NCBI GenBank assembly: GCA_963698535.1
Contig: CAVORD010000003.1
Span: 11,458 to 75,457, forward strand
DNA length: 64,000 bases
From: CAVORD01 sp963698535
Lineage (GTDB): Bacteria; Bacteroidota; Bacteroidia; Bacteroidales; VadinHA17
Direction: 5' to 3'
Below, in pieces: positions 9,582 through 19,595 of the stretch. Below the pieces are notes generated by a model, which was given only the letters and a program-made list of their open reading frames with translations, was not told the origin of the DNA and searched no databases. A program made the translations under genes and the position numbers. Each line of letters starts with the position of its first letter. Position 1 is the stretch's first letter.

Positions 9582-11162
9582 CTACTCCCCTTTAATGAAG
9601 GCTGGTGCTTTCCTCGCTTTTGTTGCCTGCTCGAACCCGTAGGCTACCTCTATCAGTACCGGTTCACTCCACTCTCTGCCGAAGAATGATACACCAACAG
9701 GCAACTGGTCGATAAATCCCATGGGAATGGTAATGGCAGGGTATCCGGAGATCGCAGCCAGAGAGGAGCTCCCTCCAATGTAGTTGTCGCCGTTAATAAG
9801 GTCGGTCTTCCACGCAGGCGAACCTGTAGGCGCCATCAGAGCATCGAGTGAATAGGAACCCATCAGTCTGTCAATACCCTTACTTCTAGTCCCTTCATAC
9901 ATCTGCTGAAGAGCCTTTAGATACTCCGGTGAGGTGAGATCACCCTTTTCATTAGCTTTGATAAGAAGGTCCTGGTCGAAATATCTCAGTTCCACAGGGT
10001 CGGTTTTATTGAACTCGATAAGCTCTGTAACACTTTTAACCGGGGCATTGTCACCCAGCGATGCAAAGTATTTGTTCAATCCATCCTTATATTCATAGAG
10101 CATTACGGTAAAAGAGGCACCTCCAAACGATCGTTCTGATGGTCCTTCTATCTCAATAACTTCCGCTCCGGCTTTCCGAAGCTCATCGACAGTTATTCTC
10201 ATAAGTGAATCAACCCTGTGCGAGAATCCCATGGCATCCTTAAGCAGTCCGATCTTCTTGCCTTTCAGACCGTCGGCCCTGAGAAATGGGGTATAATCAG
10301 AAAGCGCCTTGCCTTCAGATGCAAGTGTCTTACTGTCACCGGGATCAATACCTGTCAACGCACCCAGACATATTACGGCATCAGTTAAAGTACGTGTCAT
10401 CGGTCCGGGTGTATCCTGTGAGAAAGATATCGGTATTATGCCGGAGCGGCTTATTAGTCCTACTGTTGGCTTAATACCCACAATACCATTATTATTTGAC
10501 GGACAAACAATGGATCCGTTGGTTTCAGTACCTATGGCCAGGATTGTGAGATTAGCGGAGACGGCGACACCCGATCCGGCACTCGACCCGCACGGATTGC
10601 GATCGAGAATATAAGGGTTTTTGGTCTGTCCCCCTACCCCGCTCCATCCGCTCGATGAGTAATTGGATCTGAAGTTGGCCCATTCACTGAGATTTGTTTT
10701 TCCAATGATCACGGCACCCGCCTCTCTCAGTTTCATCGCTACCCAGCTGTCGGCAGGCGGGAATGAATTGCGTAGGACCGTAGCACCGGCGGTATTGGGC
10801 ATTTGATCATGAGTATCGATGTTGTCTTTTAGCAGCACGGGTATTCCATGAAGCGGCCCCCTGCTCCTCCCTTCAGCAAGCTCTTTGTCAAGCTCGCGGG
10901 CAATGGCAAGGGCATCGGGATTAATGATTATCACAGAGTTAAGGGCCGGTCCATTAACATCGATAGCCTCAATACGGTCGATATATCCCTGTACCACCTC
11001 CTCAACTGTAAATTCACCCTCCGTGTAACCCTTCTGAATGTCGGTAATGGTTATCTCTTCCAGCCAGGGGTTTGGATATTCTGTTTCAGAATGTCCATTG
11101 TTGTGGCATGACGGGAGAAGAATCAGTACCAAAATGGCGGAAACGATAGCAAGATATCTCAT
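9582..11162 (-). CDS. Amidase-signature family lipoprotein
   Basis: A 526-residue amidase related to GatA but exported: the N-terminus carries a signal peptide with lipobox LLPSC (Cys19). The amidase-signature triad is visible: Lys112 in VLLKDNID, the cis-Ser in CGSSAGSG (193/194), and the nucleophile Ser217 in GTETNGSIVCPS. It hydrolyses an amide bond; the substrate is unknown. Being lipid-anchored outside the cytoplasm and lacking gatB/gatC neighbours, it is not the tRNA amidotransferase subunit. Peptide amidases and enantioselective amidases have this layout. It converges with the YyaL-like gene with a 43-base gap. Confidence 0.9.
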   Translation of the reverse strand: MRYLAIVSAILVLILLPSCHNNGHSETEYPNPWLEEITITDIQKGYTEGEFTVEEVVQGYIDRIEAIDVNGPALNSVIIINPDALAIARELDKELAEGRSRGPLHGIPVLLKDNIDTHDQMPNTAGATVLRNSFPPADSWVAMKLREAGAVIIGKTNLSEWANFRSNYSSSGWSGVGGQTKNPYILDRNPCGSSAGSGVAVSANLTILAIGTETNGSIVCPSNNNGIVGIKPTVGLISRSGIIPISFSQDTPGPMTRTLTDAVICLGALTGIDPGDSKTLASEGKALSDYTPFLRADGLKGKKIGLLKDAMGFSHRVDSLMRITVDELRKAGAEVIEIEGPSERSFGGASFTVMLYEYKDGLNKYFASLGDNAPVKSVTELIEFNKTDPVELRYFDQDLLIKANEKGDLTSPEYLKALQQMYEGTRSKGIDRLMGSYSLDALMAPTGSPAWKTDLINGDNYIGGSSSLAAISGYPAITIPMGFIDQLPVGVSFFGREWSEPVLIEVAYGFEQATKARKAPAFIKGE

Positions 11163-11520
11163 AATTTCTATTTAATAATTTGGAATTAAGATAAGCAAAA
11201 GAATGAATATTCTTAAGATTGGATTCGCATGCTTGCCCACTTTCACCACAAAGTACTCCACAACCTACCATACTAAAAACCCACCCCAACCTCCCGCCGA
11301 TGGCGGGACCATTCTTAGTCACGGTTCCCGTGACTTCGGAACGGCACCGCAGGCTCTCCAGGGAGGGGAATTTATTCACTAACCCCATAACCTTATAACC
11401 TGCAACCTGTAACCTGCCTGTCCTCCGTAGTAACGCCTGGCGTTACGAAGGCGGGCAACCTGCAACCCCCTTCCTGCTCCCCAACATCAAACATTTTCTT
11501 CACACCAAAAAATTTAACTT
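11163..11520. repeat. Intergenic region with palindromic dispersed repeats
   Basis: No gene is seen. 11278-11370 begins AACCCACCCCAACCTCCCGC and ends GGCTCTCCAGGGAGGGGAA. A related copy with the same ends but a shorter middle is at 21005-21058. Inside the first copy GTCACGG/CCGTGAC forms a perfect hairpin (11318-11334). A second palindrome, GTAACGCC-T-GGCGTTAC, is at 11430-11446 within CCTGCCTGTCCTCCG-type sequence that has a looser relative near 19538-19572. These look like extragenic palindromic repeats. Confidence 0.6.
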
Positions 11521-11528
11521 TATCTTTA
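11521..11528 (+). promoter_or_regulatory. -7 element upstream of the BNR propeller gene
   Basis: TATCTTTA fits TAnnTTTA and lies 28 bases before ATG 11556. The TTG at 11532, which would extend the frame, falls about where transcription should begin, so the downstream ATG is preferred. Confidence 0.5.
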
Positions 11529-11555
11529 TCATTGATAACCCTAAAACCGAATAGT

Positions 11556-14500
11556 ATGAAGAAGAGTTTCCTGATATTACTGATGGTTGCTGCCATAGCG
11601 ATGGCAACGGTGCCGGCAAACGGGCAAAAAAGCAAGAAGGCTCCTGTTTCCAAATCTGAAACCGAACTGATAACACCCCTCCTTTCCAACCTTACTTACC
11701 GCCATATAGGACCTTTCCGCGGAGGAAGGGCTGCAGCGGTGACAGGTGTACCCGGTGAAAGCTCAGTCTACTATCAGGGTGCCACCGGTGGTGGTGTATG
11801 GAAGACAGTTGATGCGGGTATAACATGGAAAAACATAAGCGATGGCTTTTTCGGCGGAACGATAGGATCCATTGCCGTGGCTCCATCCGACCATAACGTT
11901 ATTTACGCAGGTGGCGGTGAGGTGACGGTGAGAGGGAATGTCTCGCATGGCTACGGTATATGGAAATCGCTCGACGCAGGTGAAACATGGAAATATGTTG
12001 GTCTGAAGGAGGGGCAATATATACCGCGAATGGCTGTTCATCCGACAAACCCCGATATAGCTTATGCTGCTGTTCTGGGTCATCTCTTCGGCGATAACAG
12101 TGAAAGAGGAATTTACAGGACCAGAAACGGTGGATCCACCTGGGAGAAGGTGCTCTTCGTAAGCAATAAGGCCGGTGGTTGCGACCTTATACTCGACCCT
12201 GCCAATCCACGCATAATATACGCATCCACATGGAACATACGCCGTACCCCTTACAGCTTAGAGAGCGGTGGTGAAGGGTCGGCTCTCTGGAAATCGACCG
12301 ACGGTGGTGATACATGGAAGGAGATAACCCGCAACGAAGGGCTCCCAAAGGGAACCATTGGCATTATAGGTGTGACTGTTTCCCCGCTTAACAGTAAAAG
12401 AGTATGGGCAATAGTTGAAGCAGCCGACGGAGGATTGTTCCGCAGTGAAGACGGCGGAGTAAAATGGCGCAAAGTAAGCGACGACCGTAACATTCGTCAG
12501 CGTGCCTGGTATTACTCACGCATATATGCCGATCCGGGCAACGTCGACGGGGTTTATGTCCTCAATGTACAGTTCTTCAGATCGAAAGACGGCGGCTCAT
12601 CATTCGACAGGATAAGCACACCCCACGGCGACCATCACGACCTGTGGATATCGCCTCTGAACCCTGAAATTATGGCTATAGCCGATGATGGTGGTGCTCA
12701 GGTCTCATTTAACGGAGGTGAAAGCTGGTCGACCATGATGAACCAGCCAACAGCCCAGTTCTACAGGGTTGCAACAGACAACCATTTTCCCTATAGGATT
12801 TACGCTGCACAGCAGGACAACTCAACACTACGAATAGCCAGCCGCTCCTTCGGGAATGGCATTGGAGAAGATGACTGGGAGGAGACTGCCGGTGGTGAGA
12901 GTGGCTGGATAGCTCCCGATCCGAACGACCCGGAGATAGTTTACGGCGGATCATATGGTGGTTACCTTGAGAGAATAAATCACAGAACAGGCGAAAGAAG
13001 GATGGTCAATGTGTGGCCCGACAATCCTATGGGATGGGGAGCTGCCGACCTCAAATACAGATTCCAGTGGAACTTTCCCATACTCTTTTCCAGACACGAC
13101 AACAAGGTCCTCTATGCAGCTGCCAATGTCTTGTTCACAACTGACAACGAAGGACAGTCGTGGGAAGCAATTTCTCCCGATCTGACACGCAACGATAAAT
13201 CCAAAATGGGATCATCGGGCGGACCAATAACAAAAGACAATACCAGTGTGGAGTACTATGGAACCATTTTTACGGTTGCAGAATCGGTAACAGAAAAGGG
13301 CGTTATATGGACAGGCTCCGACGACGGACTGATTTATATTACACGCGACAACGGCAAAAACTGGAGCAATGTTACACCCCCAACTTCAATGTTACCGGAG
13401 TGGACAATGATCAATTCCATTGAACCAGATCCTTTCAATGCAGGAGGGGCTTATGTTGCAGCAACATCCTATAAATCGGATGATTACAGACCTTACCTGC
13501 TTAAGACCACCGACTATGGCAAGAACTGGAAACTGATAACGAACGGTATCGACCCAAACCCATTTTACGAGGGTCATAAGGGCCGATGCAAAGAGGAAGG
13601 GCCTCCTCTTTTGTGGTACTGAATCGGGACTTTACATAAGCTTTGACGATGGCACTAAGTGGAACTCATTTCAGCTTAATGCTCCAATAGTACCAATAAC
13701 AGACATGACCATCAGAGATAACTCACTCATTGTGGTGACCCAGGGAAGGTCGATATGGATGCTCGACAACCTTGAGATACTTCATCAGATAAAAACCTAC
13801 TGTCGCAGGAACCGCCAGCTATCTTTTCGACATCCCCGACGCATTAAGAGTGCCAGGACGAATAGGCGGTGGTGACTTCTCAGGTGAGAATCCTGCACCC
13901 GGGGCTATTAATACCCTTTCTATCTGAATTCAGAACCGGGAGATAAGGATAAGATCAAACTCGAAATTCTTACCGAGTAACGGCGAATTGATCAGGAGTT
14001 TTGAGAAAGGTGTGAAGAGAGCCGATCTGGAGAACCACAAGCCTCTTGGGGAACTGGAGGTGAAAGCAGGAATGAACCTCTTCAGCTGGGATCTCCGGTA
14101 TCCGGGATCACTTGCAGGTACCGGGGATGATATTCTGGGGTGGTGGAATAGGTGGACCTACCGCTGCACCGGGTGAATACACAGCCCGCCTGACTGTTAA
14201 CGATAAAATATCTGAAAAAAGTTTCAGACTTCTGCCTAATCCGATATCATCCTCATCGGTCGGGGATATGAAAGAGCAATTCGACCTTCTTATTGAAATC
14301 CGTGACAAACTTACAGAGACACATCAGTGCATTCTTGATATCAGGAGTATGAGGGACCAGCTGAATGATCTTCTGGGAAAGCTCGACAAGGAGGTAAATA
14401 ATGAGATAATTAAAGAGGTAAGTGCAATAAAAGATGAGCTTACTTCTATAGAGGAAAACCTCTACCAGACTAAAAACAGAAGCAGCCAGGATCCGCTTAA

Positions 14501-14714
14501 CTTCCCTATAAAACTCAACAACAAACTGGCCGGTGTTGCTTCAGTGGTATCCGCAGGTGACTGGAAACCGACGAAGCAGAGCTACGAGACCGCTGCTTAC
14601 CTGACAGATCTTATCGATGCCGAACTTGCAAAATTTGCACAATTAAAAAAGGAAAGGATTGAAAAATTGAATCAGACACTTGCGGTAAATAAGATAGCGT
14701 TTATTAAAATGTAG
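11556..14714 (+). CDS. BNR/sortilin-like (VPS10-type) beta-propeller exo-protein, five frameshifts
   Basis: A secreted protein of about 1,050 residues, commonly annotated as a glycosyl hydrolase of the BNR/WD40 type. The signal peptide is MKKSFLILLMVAAIAMATVP, cut near ANGQ. The propeller has many Asp-box repeats (SxDGGxTW type), for example SLDAGETWKYVG, STDGGDTWKEI and SRHDNKVLY. The first 690 residues are intact. Then the frame shifts near 13563 (to FTRVIRADAKRKGLLFCGTE), near 13796 (to TVAGTASYLFDIPDALRVPG), near 13920 (to YLNSEPGDKDKIKLEIL), near 13978 (to NGELIRSFEKGVKRADLENH) and near 14140 (to FWGGGIGGPTAAPGEY). The helical C-terminal region ends at 14714. All pieces match one family product in order, so the gene is complete but broken by indels. 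A hydrolase activity is not demonstrated by sequence. Confidence 0.85.
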
Positions 14715-14715
14715 C

Positions 14716-14741
14716 ATATCGTAGTCTGGAGACTACGATAT
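14716..14741. repeat. Perfect inverted repeat downstream of the BNR gene
   Basis: ATATCGTAGTC (14716-14726) pairs perfectly with GACTACGATAT (14731-14741) around loop TGGA, starting two bases after the stop codon. It lacks a following T run, so it is a weak terminator candidate or an mRNA 3'-end stabiliser. Confidence 0.6.
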
Positions 14742-14758
14742 ACTTACATATGAATAAA

Positions 14759-14818
14759 ATCTACATAATTAACTACATAGTTAATTACATAATTAATTAT
14801 GTAGTTAACTATATAGTT
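14759..14818. repeat. Five 12-bp tandem palindromic repeats
   Basis: Five units follow one another: ATCTACATAATT, AACTACATAGTT, AATTACATAATT, AATTATGTAGTT, AACTATATAGTT. The consensus AAYTAYRTARTT is itself palindromic, so the array also forms a long imperfect hairpin centred near 14791. The array lies inside a short reading frame (14750-14857, 35 codons, plus strand) that reads NYIV/NYII repeats. The differences between units fall mostly at third codon positions or swap I and V. Whether it is translated is unknown. The rest of 14819-15054 shows no gene. Confidence 0.7.
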
Positions 14819-15054
14819 ATTTCAGATCAGACTGTGGAAAGAAGTCGTTTAAGGTAGATATACTGCCGGTAGGCAAAACGTACTATACGTTTGAACGGCC
14901 TGTCACTATCAGGATTATTATGAGAGTAATCGTTATCACCTGTGTAACCAATTAATACCAAAAGAACAAACTTCAGCATTAATAGTTCACAGCACAGATA
15001 GTTATTTAACTCTTTTTTGCACCGTCACCTTATGAGACGGTATGTTACGTTATG

Positions 15055-15873
15055 TTATTTCCCTTCCTCCCTGAACCGGGCAAGGTTCTTTATGATAAGC
15101 CTCTCTACAAGACTTGGAAAGAGAGGTTGCAGCATGAAGTTCAATTTTCCCAGTCTGGTAAGAACGGTAATGAACTTCCTCTTTGACACATTCTTCACGA
15201 CCGCTTTGGCGACCGACTCCCTTGACTCTACTCCTTTCCCTTTTCTTGGAAGGAGTGCTATCCTTGAGCCATCTGAAGCAATGGTCTCCTTCTTGCCTTC
15301 ATTTTCAGTGTATCCCACATAGATGAGGCCGACATGAATATCATTTTCTTTCTCCTCTATCCGTATAGACTCCGCTATAGCTCTCAGTGCCATCTTGGAG
15401 GAGCTGTATGCAGAAAGGAATGGCAGTCCTCTTATTCCTGCATTACTTGATATGAATACTATACTTCCTTTGGAGACTCTTAAATATTTAATTGCCGGGA
15501 TGGTAGGATTAACCGCTCCCAGGATATTGCTTTCAAAAATGGTCTTATATACAACGGGATCAAGATCGGCTACTGCTCCTCTCATTGATACTCCCACATT
15601 ATTAACGAGGATATCGACCCTGCCAAAAACCTTAACAGCCTCCTCAATAAGCAATGCACCTCCTTCGGGAGTAGAAACATCGGCGCATACCGAAATAACC
15701 TTAGCGCTTCTTTCACTTACCTCTTCCTCAGCAGCTTTCAGGACCACCTTGTTGCGACCGTTAAGGACTATTGAGCATCCCTTAGCTGCAAATTCCAGGG
15801 CGATAGCCTTACCTATCCCCTTGCTTGACCCGGTTATTACTACAACTTTCCCCCTGAAATCCGGCTTACTCAT
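15055..15873 (-). CDS. Short-chain dehydrogenase/reductase (SDR)
   Basis: A 272-residue classical SDR. The Rossmann glycine motif TGSSKGIG is at 14-21, NNVG at 91-94, the catalytic Ser in FISSNAG near 142, and the YxxxK pair Tyr156/Lys160 in YSSSK. It is an NAD(P)H-dependent oxidoreductase of unknown substrate. The C-terminus (LQPLFPSLVERLIIKNLARF) is amphipathic or hydrophobic and could touch the membrane. It is the last gene of a three-gene minus-strand unit; its start overlaps the stop of the CPBP protease by 4 bases, implying translational coupling. Confidence 0.9.
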   Translation of the reverse strand: MSKPDFRGKVVVITGSSKGIGKAIALEFAAKGCSIVLNGRNKVVLKAAEEEVSERSAKVISVCADVSTPEGGALLIEEAVKVFGRVDILVNNVGVSMRGAVADLDPVVYKTIFESNILGAVNPTIPAIKYLRVSKGSIVFISSNAGIRGLPFLSAYSSSKMALRAIAESIRIEEKENDIHVGLIYVGYTENEGKKETIASDGSRIALLPRKGKGVESRESVAKAVVKNVSKRKFITVLTRLGKLNFMLQPLFPSLVERLIIKNLARFREEGK

Positions 15874-16622
15874 TTTATGTTGTTATTGTACGACATCTCA
15901 GGGTTATGCTTCAATGCAGTAAAACTGTTTGTAAGTGCCATTGCCAAATGGACCAGAAATGCTATCCAGATAGTTCCGGAAGCAAGGGTAAGAAGACAAA
16001 GAACCAGTCCAAGTGGTATTGCTCCGATAGTCTCCGTGAGTCCCTTGGGTATATGTGTCGCTGCATACATTGCTATATTAACGGAGATGGCTATCCATAC
16101 TCCTGCATATCCGGCCAGTGGTATCAGCAATACTCCTCTGAAGAGCATCTCATAACCAAAAAGATAGAGGGCCCAGGTCGCAATATTGATGATAGCTGTT
16201 CGTCGTGTCCACACCTTGGCCCTTATCTGTGGATAGTTAACAAGGTTTTCCGGTTTTCTGGCACTGATCATTGCCATGGGAACCACCAGTATCCCAAGAA
16301 CAACTATCCAGAAGAGTGAAAACAGATTAGTCTCACGGTCGAATGTCAGTCCATAATCGGCAAGAGAATAATCGGGCAGGAAGATAAGGCATACCACCAG
16401 GGGAAGAACGCCCATCGAAATAAATCCGACAATCCGGTTAAAGGATATATGCAACAGAGTGGCTTCATCGTTTTCACGACCTTGGTAAAACCAGGCCTTA
16501 ACCTTTTCTGATTTTGCAGTAAACCAGTAAATTACAAAGGTAATAAGTGATAAAATTATTGGCAGCCAGATGTTAATATCTGTACTTTGCCACGACAGGT
16601 CAACGGGTAGTCCTTTAAGCAT
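15870..16622 (-). CDS. CPBP-family intramembrane protease (Abi domain)
   Basis: A 250-residue membrane protein with about six to seven hydrophobic segments. The CPBP motif 1, usually EExxxR, appears as YEMLFRG with only the second Glu. Motif 2 is MYAATH and motif 3 HLAMALTNS, so the metal-binding histidines are kept. Family members are glutamic intramembrane proteases (Rce1-like), used for prenyl-protein processing or immunity to bacteriocins. The substrate here is unknown. The gene sits between a reductase/epimerase (5-base gap upstream) and an SDR (4-base overlap downstream). Confidence 0.85.
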   Translation of the reverse strand: MLKGLPVDLSWQSTDINIWLPIILSLITFVIYWFTAKSEKVKAWFYQGRENDEATLLHISFNRIVGFISMGVLPLVVCLIFLPDYSLADYGLTFDRETNLFSLFWIVVLGILVVPMAMISARKPENLVNYPQIRAKVWTRRTAIINIATWALYLFGYEMLFRGVLLIPLAGYAGVWIAISVNIAMYAATHIPKGLTETIGAIPLGLVLCLLTLASGTIWIAFLVHLAMALTNSFTALKHNPEMSYNNNIK

Positions 16623-16627
16623 GCTCT

Positions 16628-17612
16628 CTATTTTTTATCCAGATATCCATTATTATCAAACCATTCAAAGCAATCAGTTATACCCACTTCTATAGGGGTT
16701 TGAGGCATCTTCAGATCGGTAACAGCCGATTCTGAAGAGACATATTGTTTATCGCACGATATCCTTGCCATAGGATATGTAAGCATCGGTTTAATACCAA
16801 AAACAGCGGATACGAGGTCTCCTGATTTTGCCAATAGATTTAACCAGCCAGTCGGGGATCAATAATGCGGGTGATGGTTTCCCCACTATCTTAGCCACTT
16901 TTGCAAAGAACTCACGATAAGTAAGATTCTCATTCCCTGCAATGTAATATTTACCCACCTCTCCCATCTCAAGGCTGTTGACAATTGCTGTCGCGACATC
17001 CTTTGCCGAGACGAAGTTGCGGCCACCACCGGTATAGAACTTAAGCTGACCCTTAGCCACAGCCTGTATCATTCTTCCCGATCCCGGCAGTGAATCATAG
17101 GCATCGATCATATAAGTAGGGAGTATGGAGATTGCCGGTAAGCCTTTCTTTTTGGCCGCATCGAGAACCAGATTCAGTGCTTCATATTTTGAATCTATAT
17201 AATCGAGTCCGTATTTTGCTCCCGGGAAAAGATACTTCCCCCCGGTTTCGCCCGGTGCATTTACCGAACTGCCGGAGCCTATATATATAAAGCGCTTAAC
17301 GTTACATCTCAATGCCTCCTCTACCATGTTCCTGGTGCCATCGATATTTATTCTCCTTACAATTTCAGAACGGGCCGGCCACACTGAAGTGGATGCTGCT
17401 CCATGAATGACAACATCATTACCCTTCATTGCAGGAATAAGTGTCTCCGGCTCAAGGATCGATCCGGTGAATCTTTTAATATCCAAACCATCGAGGGTGC
17501 CGGAATAGGAGTTGCTGTTAATAAATACTGTAAGTTCATGACCCCTCTCCAGAAGCATTCTTGCAAGGTTGCTTCCTAGCATACCATCTGCTCCTGTAAT
17601 AAAAATCTTCAT
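16628..17612 (-). CDS. NAD(P)-dependent epimerase/reductase (extended SDR), one frameshift
   Basis: About 327 residues when repaired. The N-terminus MKIFITGADGMLGSNLARML carries the nucleotide-binding GxxGxxG, and the YxxxK pair is in YIDSKYEALN. It resembles dihydroflavonol-4-reductase-like and NAD-dependent epimerase proteins. The frame breaks at the TTTT run 16826-16829: removing one base joins LVKSIGK to KSGDLVSAVFGIKPM and gives the expected C-terminus ending at 16628. The substrate is probably a sugar nucleotide, a hopanoid or steroid, or an isoprenoid, but this cannot be decided. It is the first gene of the three-gene unit with the CPBP protease and the SDR. Confidence 0.87.
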
Positions 17613-17666
17613 ATTTCAGATACCTTCCTGCTATTCAATTATTTGGACTGGGCTATAACCCTTTCT

Positions 17667-19442
17667 TCAGGAACAATATATTTTACATCTATCTCCTTTA
17701 ATCCCGTCGCCATCAGCATCTTTCATCCCGCAGAAGAACTCCTTAAGGGCAAGCCACTCTTTACCCTCTTTGAAATTATTCCCTTCCTGAGAGAAGTCGA
17801 TTACAGCTTCCTTCATATCTGTCATTTCTGTTCCGTCAGCATGCTTAGGCACCACCTTGAGCAGCCCGAAGCTCATACTCTTGATTATACCCACAAACTC
17901 CAGAATATATGAATTGGCTGCTATGGAATAGAGCGTAGTGTTATCTTTTGAGAGATCAATTTGGTGAAAATCTCCCTTCTTGTCTGCTATTTCAATACTC
18001 TTTATCTTCCTCAGGATCATCTTATCAGGATCGTAAAATACCTTAACCCCTGAATAGTAGCAATAGTTAGAAGTACTTGACCGATAAGCGATAAGCAGTA
18101 CTTCAAGAATGCTTTTCAGTTCCTTGCCAGTAACATAGACCCTCGAAAGGGGGTATCCCGGCACACCGTCGGCGCCTGATCCCAGCGACATAACATTGAA
18201 AATGTCGGGAATGGTTTGAATACCGGGTTTGATCCTGTCGCGGATAACTCCTGCCGCAACAAGGCTGATATCCGAACCGGCCACCGTATGATTATTAACA
18301 AAGGCATGGACCGCGTCGGCAACCATAGGACCCAGATTACTCCCCTCAAGATCGGTATATTCATCGCAGACCAGTTCATATGTGGAAAGAATGATAGGTG
18401 TGGTATATGATAATCCCAATGGCCTAAGCACCAGACTGTCGACAAGGAGAGCCTGTGCGTCGATAAGACCAATAAATTCAGGATCGCCCGCTACGCTGTC
18501 ATCAACGGGTATAAGTTTGTAGCTTACCTGACTGACTTTATCATTTTCTACCTCTACTTCCAGTCTGCCGACATAAGTAGCGTGGTATCCCGACTGAATT
18601 ATAAGTGTGCCCTTAACATTCAATGGTTCTTCAATTTTAGAGTGGGTATGACCGCTGACGATAATATCTATTCCCTTTACTCTTCTTGCCAGTTTATAAT
18701 CCTCTCCTCTCCATCTTCCTTTTTTGTCCTTTGCCAGTCCGGAATGCGAAAGGCAGATAATAAGGTCACAATCTTGACCTTTAAGCTCCTTTACCATCTT
18801 ACGTGCTGCTCTCTTCTGCTTTGAGAAAGTAACCGGCGGGGCATATGGAGCAACATCATCAGCATCGACTCCCATAAGAGAGAAGAAGCCTATTTTGAGA
18901 CCATTCTTTTCAAGAATAGTGGTTCTGGTTATTAAATTATCGTTAAAAGCCGATTCAATAACATCATCGGCTATATCAACAGGATCGGTAACTGCATTAC
19001 TCAGCAGGAGTGCAGGTATAGGTCCCCGCTCTGCCGACTTGTAGATTATCCGGCCCAGTGTTTCCGGACCATAGTCAAACTCATGGTTACCAATGGCTGC
19101 TACATCATATCCCATCTTCTTCATCAGCCAGAGCTGGAAACCTGTCTGTTCCTCAATGTGGTGAAAAAGGGTACCCATCAGGAAGTCACCGCCGTCGAGT
19201 ATAAGTGTCTCCTCAGGCATCTTTTCGCGTTCGCTTTTCAGGACCGTTGCCAGACGGGCAAAGCCGCCTATTGTATGGTCGTCGCCTGTTGTCGCAGGTG
19301 AATATTGCCCTTCGGGAGCATAGCCCATCAGACGGGAGTGCATGTCGTTTGTATGCAGTATCACCAGTCGCTTTGTCTCCTGTGACATAAGGAGCGTTGT
19401 AACGACTATAAGGATCATCGAGAGAAAGCTTTTCTTGATCAT
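17667..19442 (-). CDS. Exported 5'-nucleotidase / 2',3'-cyclic phosphodiesterase family protein
   Basis: A 591-residue periplasmic or surface phosphoesterase. The signal peptide is about residues 1-20 (ending LMSQ). The metallophosphatase domain shows HTNDMHSR, LDGGDFLMGT, IGNHEFDYG and SGHTHS, the di-metal ligands of the UshA/CpdB group. The second half is the 5'-nucleotidase C-terminal substrate domain (AGVIRDRIKPG, then NSYILEF). The C-terminal tail has DADGDGIKGDRC, which looks like a calcium-binding loop. Its role is likely scavenging of phosphate and nucleosides from nucleotides. It stands alone between the epimerase and folC. Confidence 0.92.
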   Translation of the reverse strand: MIKKSFLSMILIVVTTLLMSQETKRLVILHTNDMHSRLMGYAPEGQYSPATTGDDHTIGGFARLATVLKSEREKMPEETLILDGGDFLMGTLFHHIEEQTGFQLWLMKKMGYDVAAIGNHEFDYGPETLGRIIYKSAERGPIPALLLSNAVTDPVDIADDVIESAFNDNLITRTTILEKNGLKIGFFSLMGVDADDVAPYAPPVTFSKQKRAARKMVKELKGQDCDLIICLSHSGLAKDKKGRWRGEDYKLARRVKGIDIIVSGHTHSKIEEPLNVKGTLIIQSGYHATYVGRLEVEVENDKVSQVSYKLIPVDDSVAGDPEFIGLIDAQALLVDSLVLRPLGLSYTTPIILSTYELVCDEYTDLEGSNLGPMVADAVHAFVNNHTVAGSDISLVAAGVIRDRIKPGIQTIPDIFNVMSLGSGADGVPGYPLSRVYVTGKELKSILEVLLIAYRSSTSNYCYYSGVKVFYDPDKMILRKIKSIEIADKKGDFHQIDLSKDNTTLYSIAANSYILEFVGIIKSMSFGLLKVVPKHADGTEMTDMKEAVIDFSQEGNNFKEGKEWLALKEFFCGMKDADGDGIKGDRCKIYCS

Positions 19443-19462
19443 TTGATTTGTTTTAGGAATCC

Positions 19463-19470
19463 TAAATATA
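19463..19470 (-). promoter_or_regulatory. -7 element upstream of the 5'-nucleotidase
   Basis: Read on the minus strand the bases are TATATTTA, matching TAnnTTTA, 20 bases before the start codon at 19442. No matched -33 box was identified. Confidence 0.45.
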
Positions 19471-19595
19471 TAAAAAGATATTCAGTTGATGCCTTATCGA
19501 TTTAGGCAAACCGGATAGTATCCGGGGGAAAGTTGGCAGTTGGCCTGCCTTCGCCAAAGGCTACGGCTGGTAAAAGAGTTGTCAGTAGCCTGATT

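Noticed and set aside
9582..11162. GatA subunit of Glu-tRNA amidotransferase
   Set aside because: It has a lipoprotein signal peptide and no gatB or gatC neighbours, so a cytoplasmic tRNA role is unlikely.
11086..11689. Minus-strand frames between the amidase and BNR genes
   Set aside because: They cover palindromic intergenic repeats and the start of the BNR gene; the sequence looks non-coding.
14759..14818. Plasmid or phage replication iterons
   Set aside because: Tandem 12-bp units recall iterons, but no replication initiator gene lies nearby and the surroundings are ordinary chromosomal genes.
15870..16622. Bacteriocin or phage-abortive immunity system
   Set aside because: The CPBP gene has no bacteriocin, toxin or other defence gene beside it; it is coupled to metabolic dehydrogenases.
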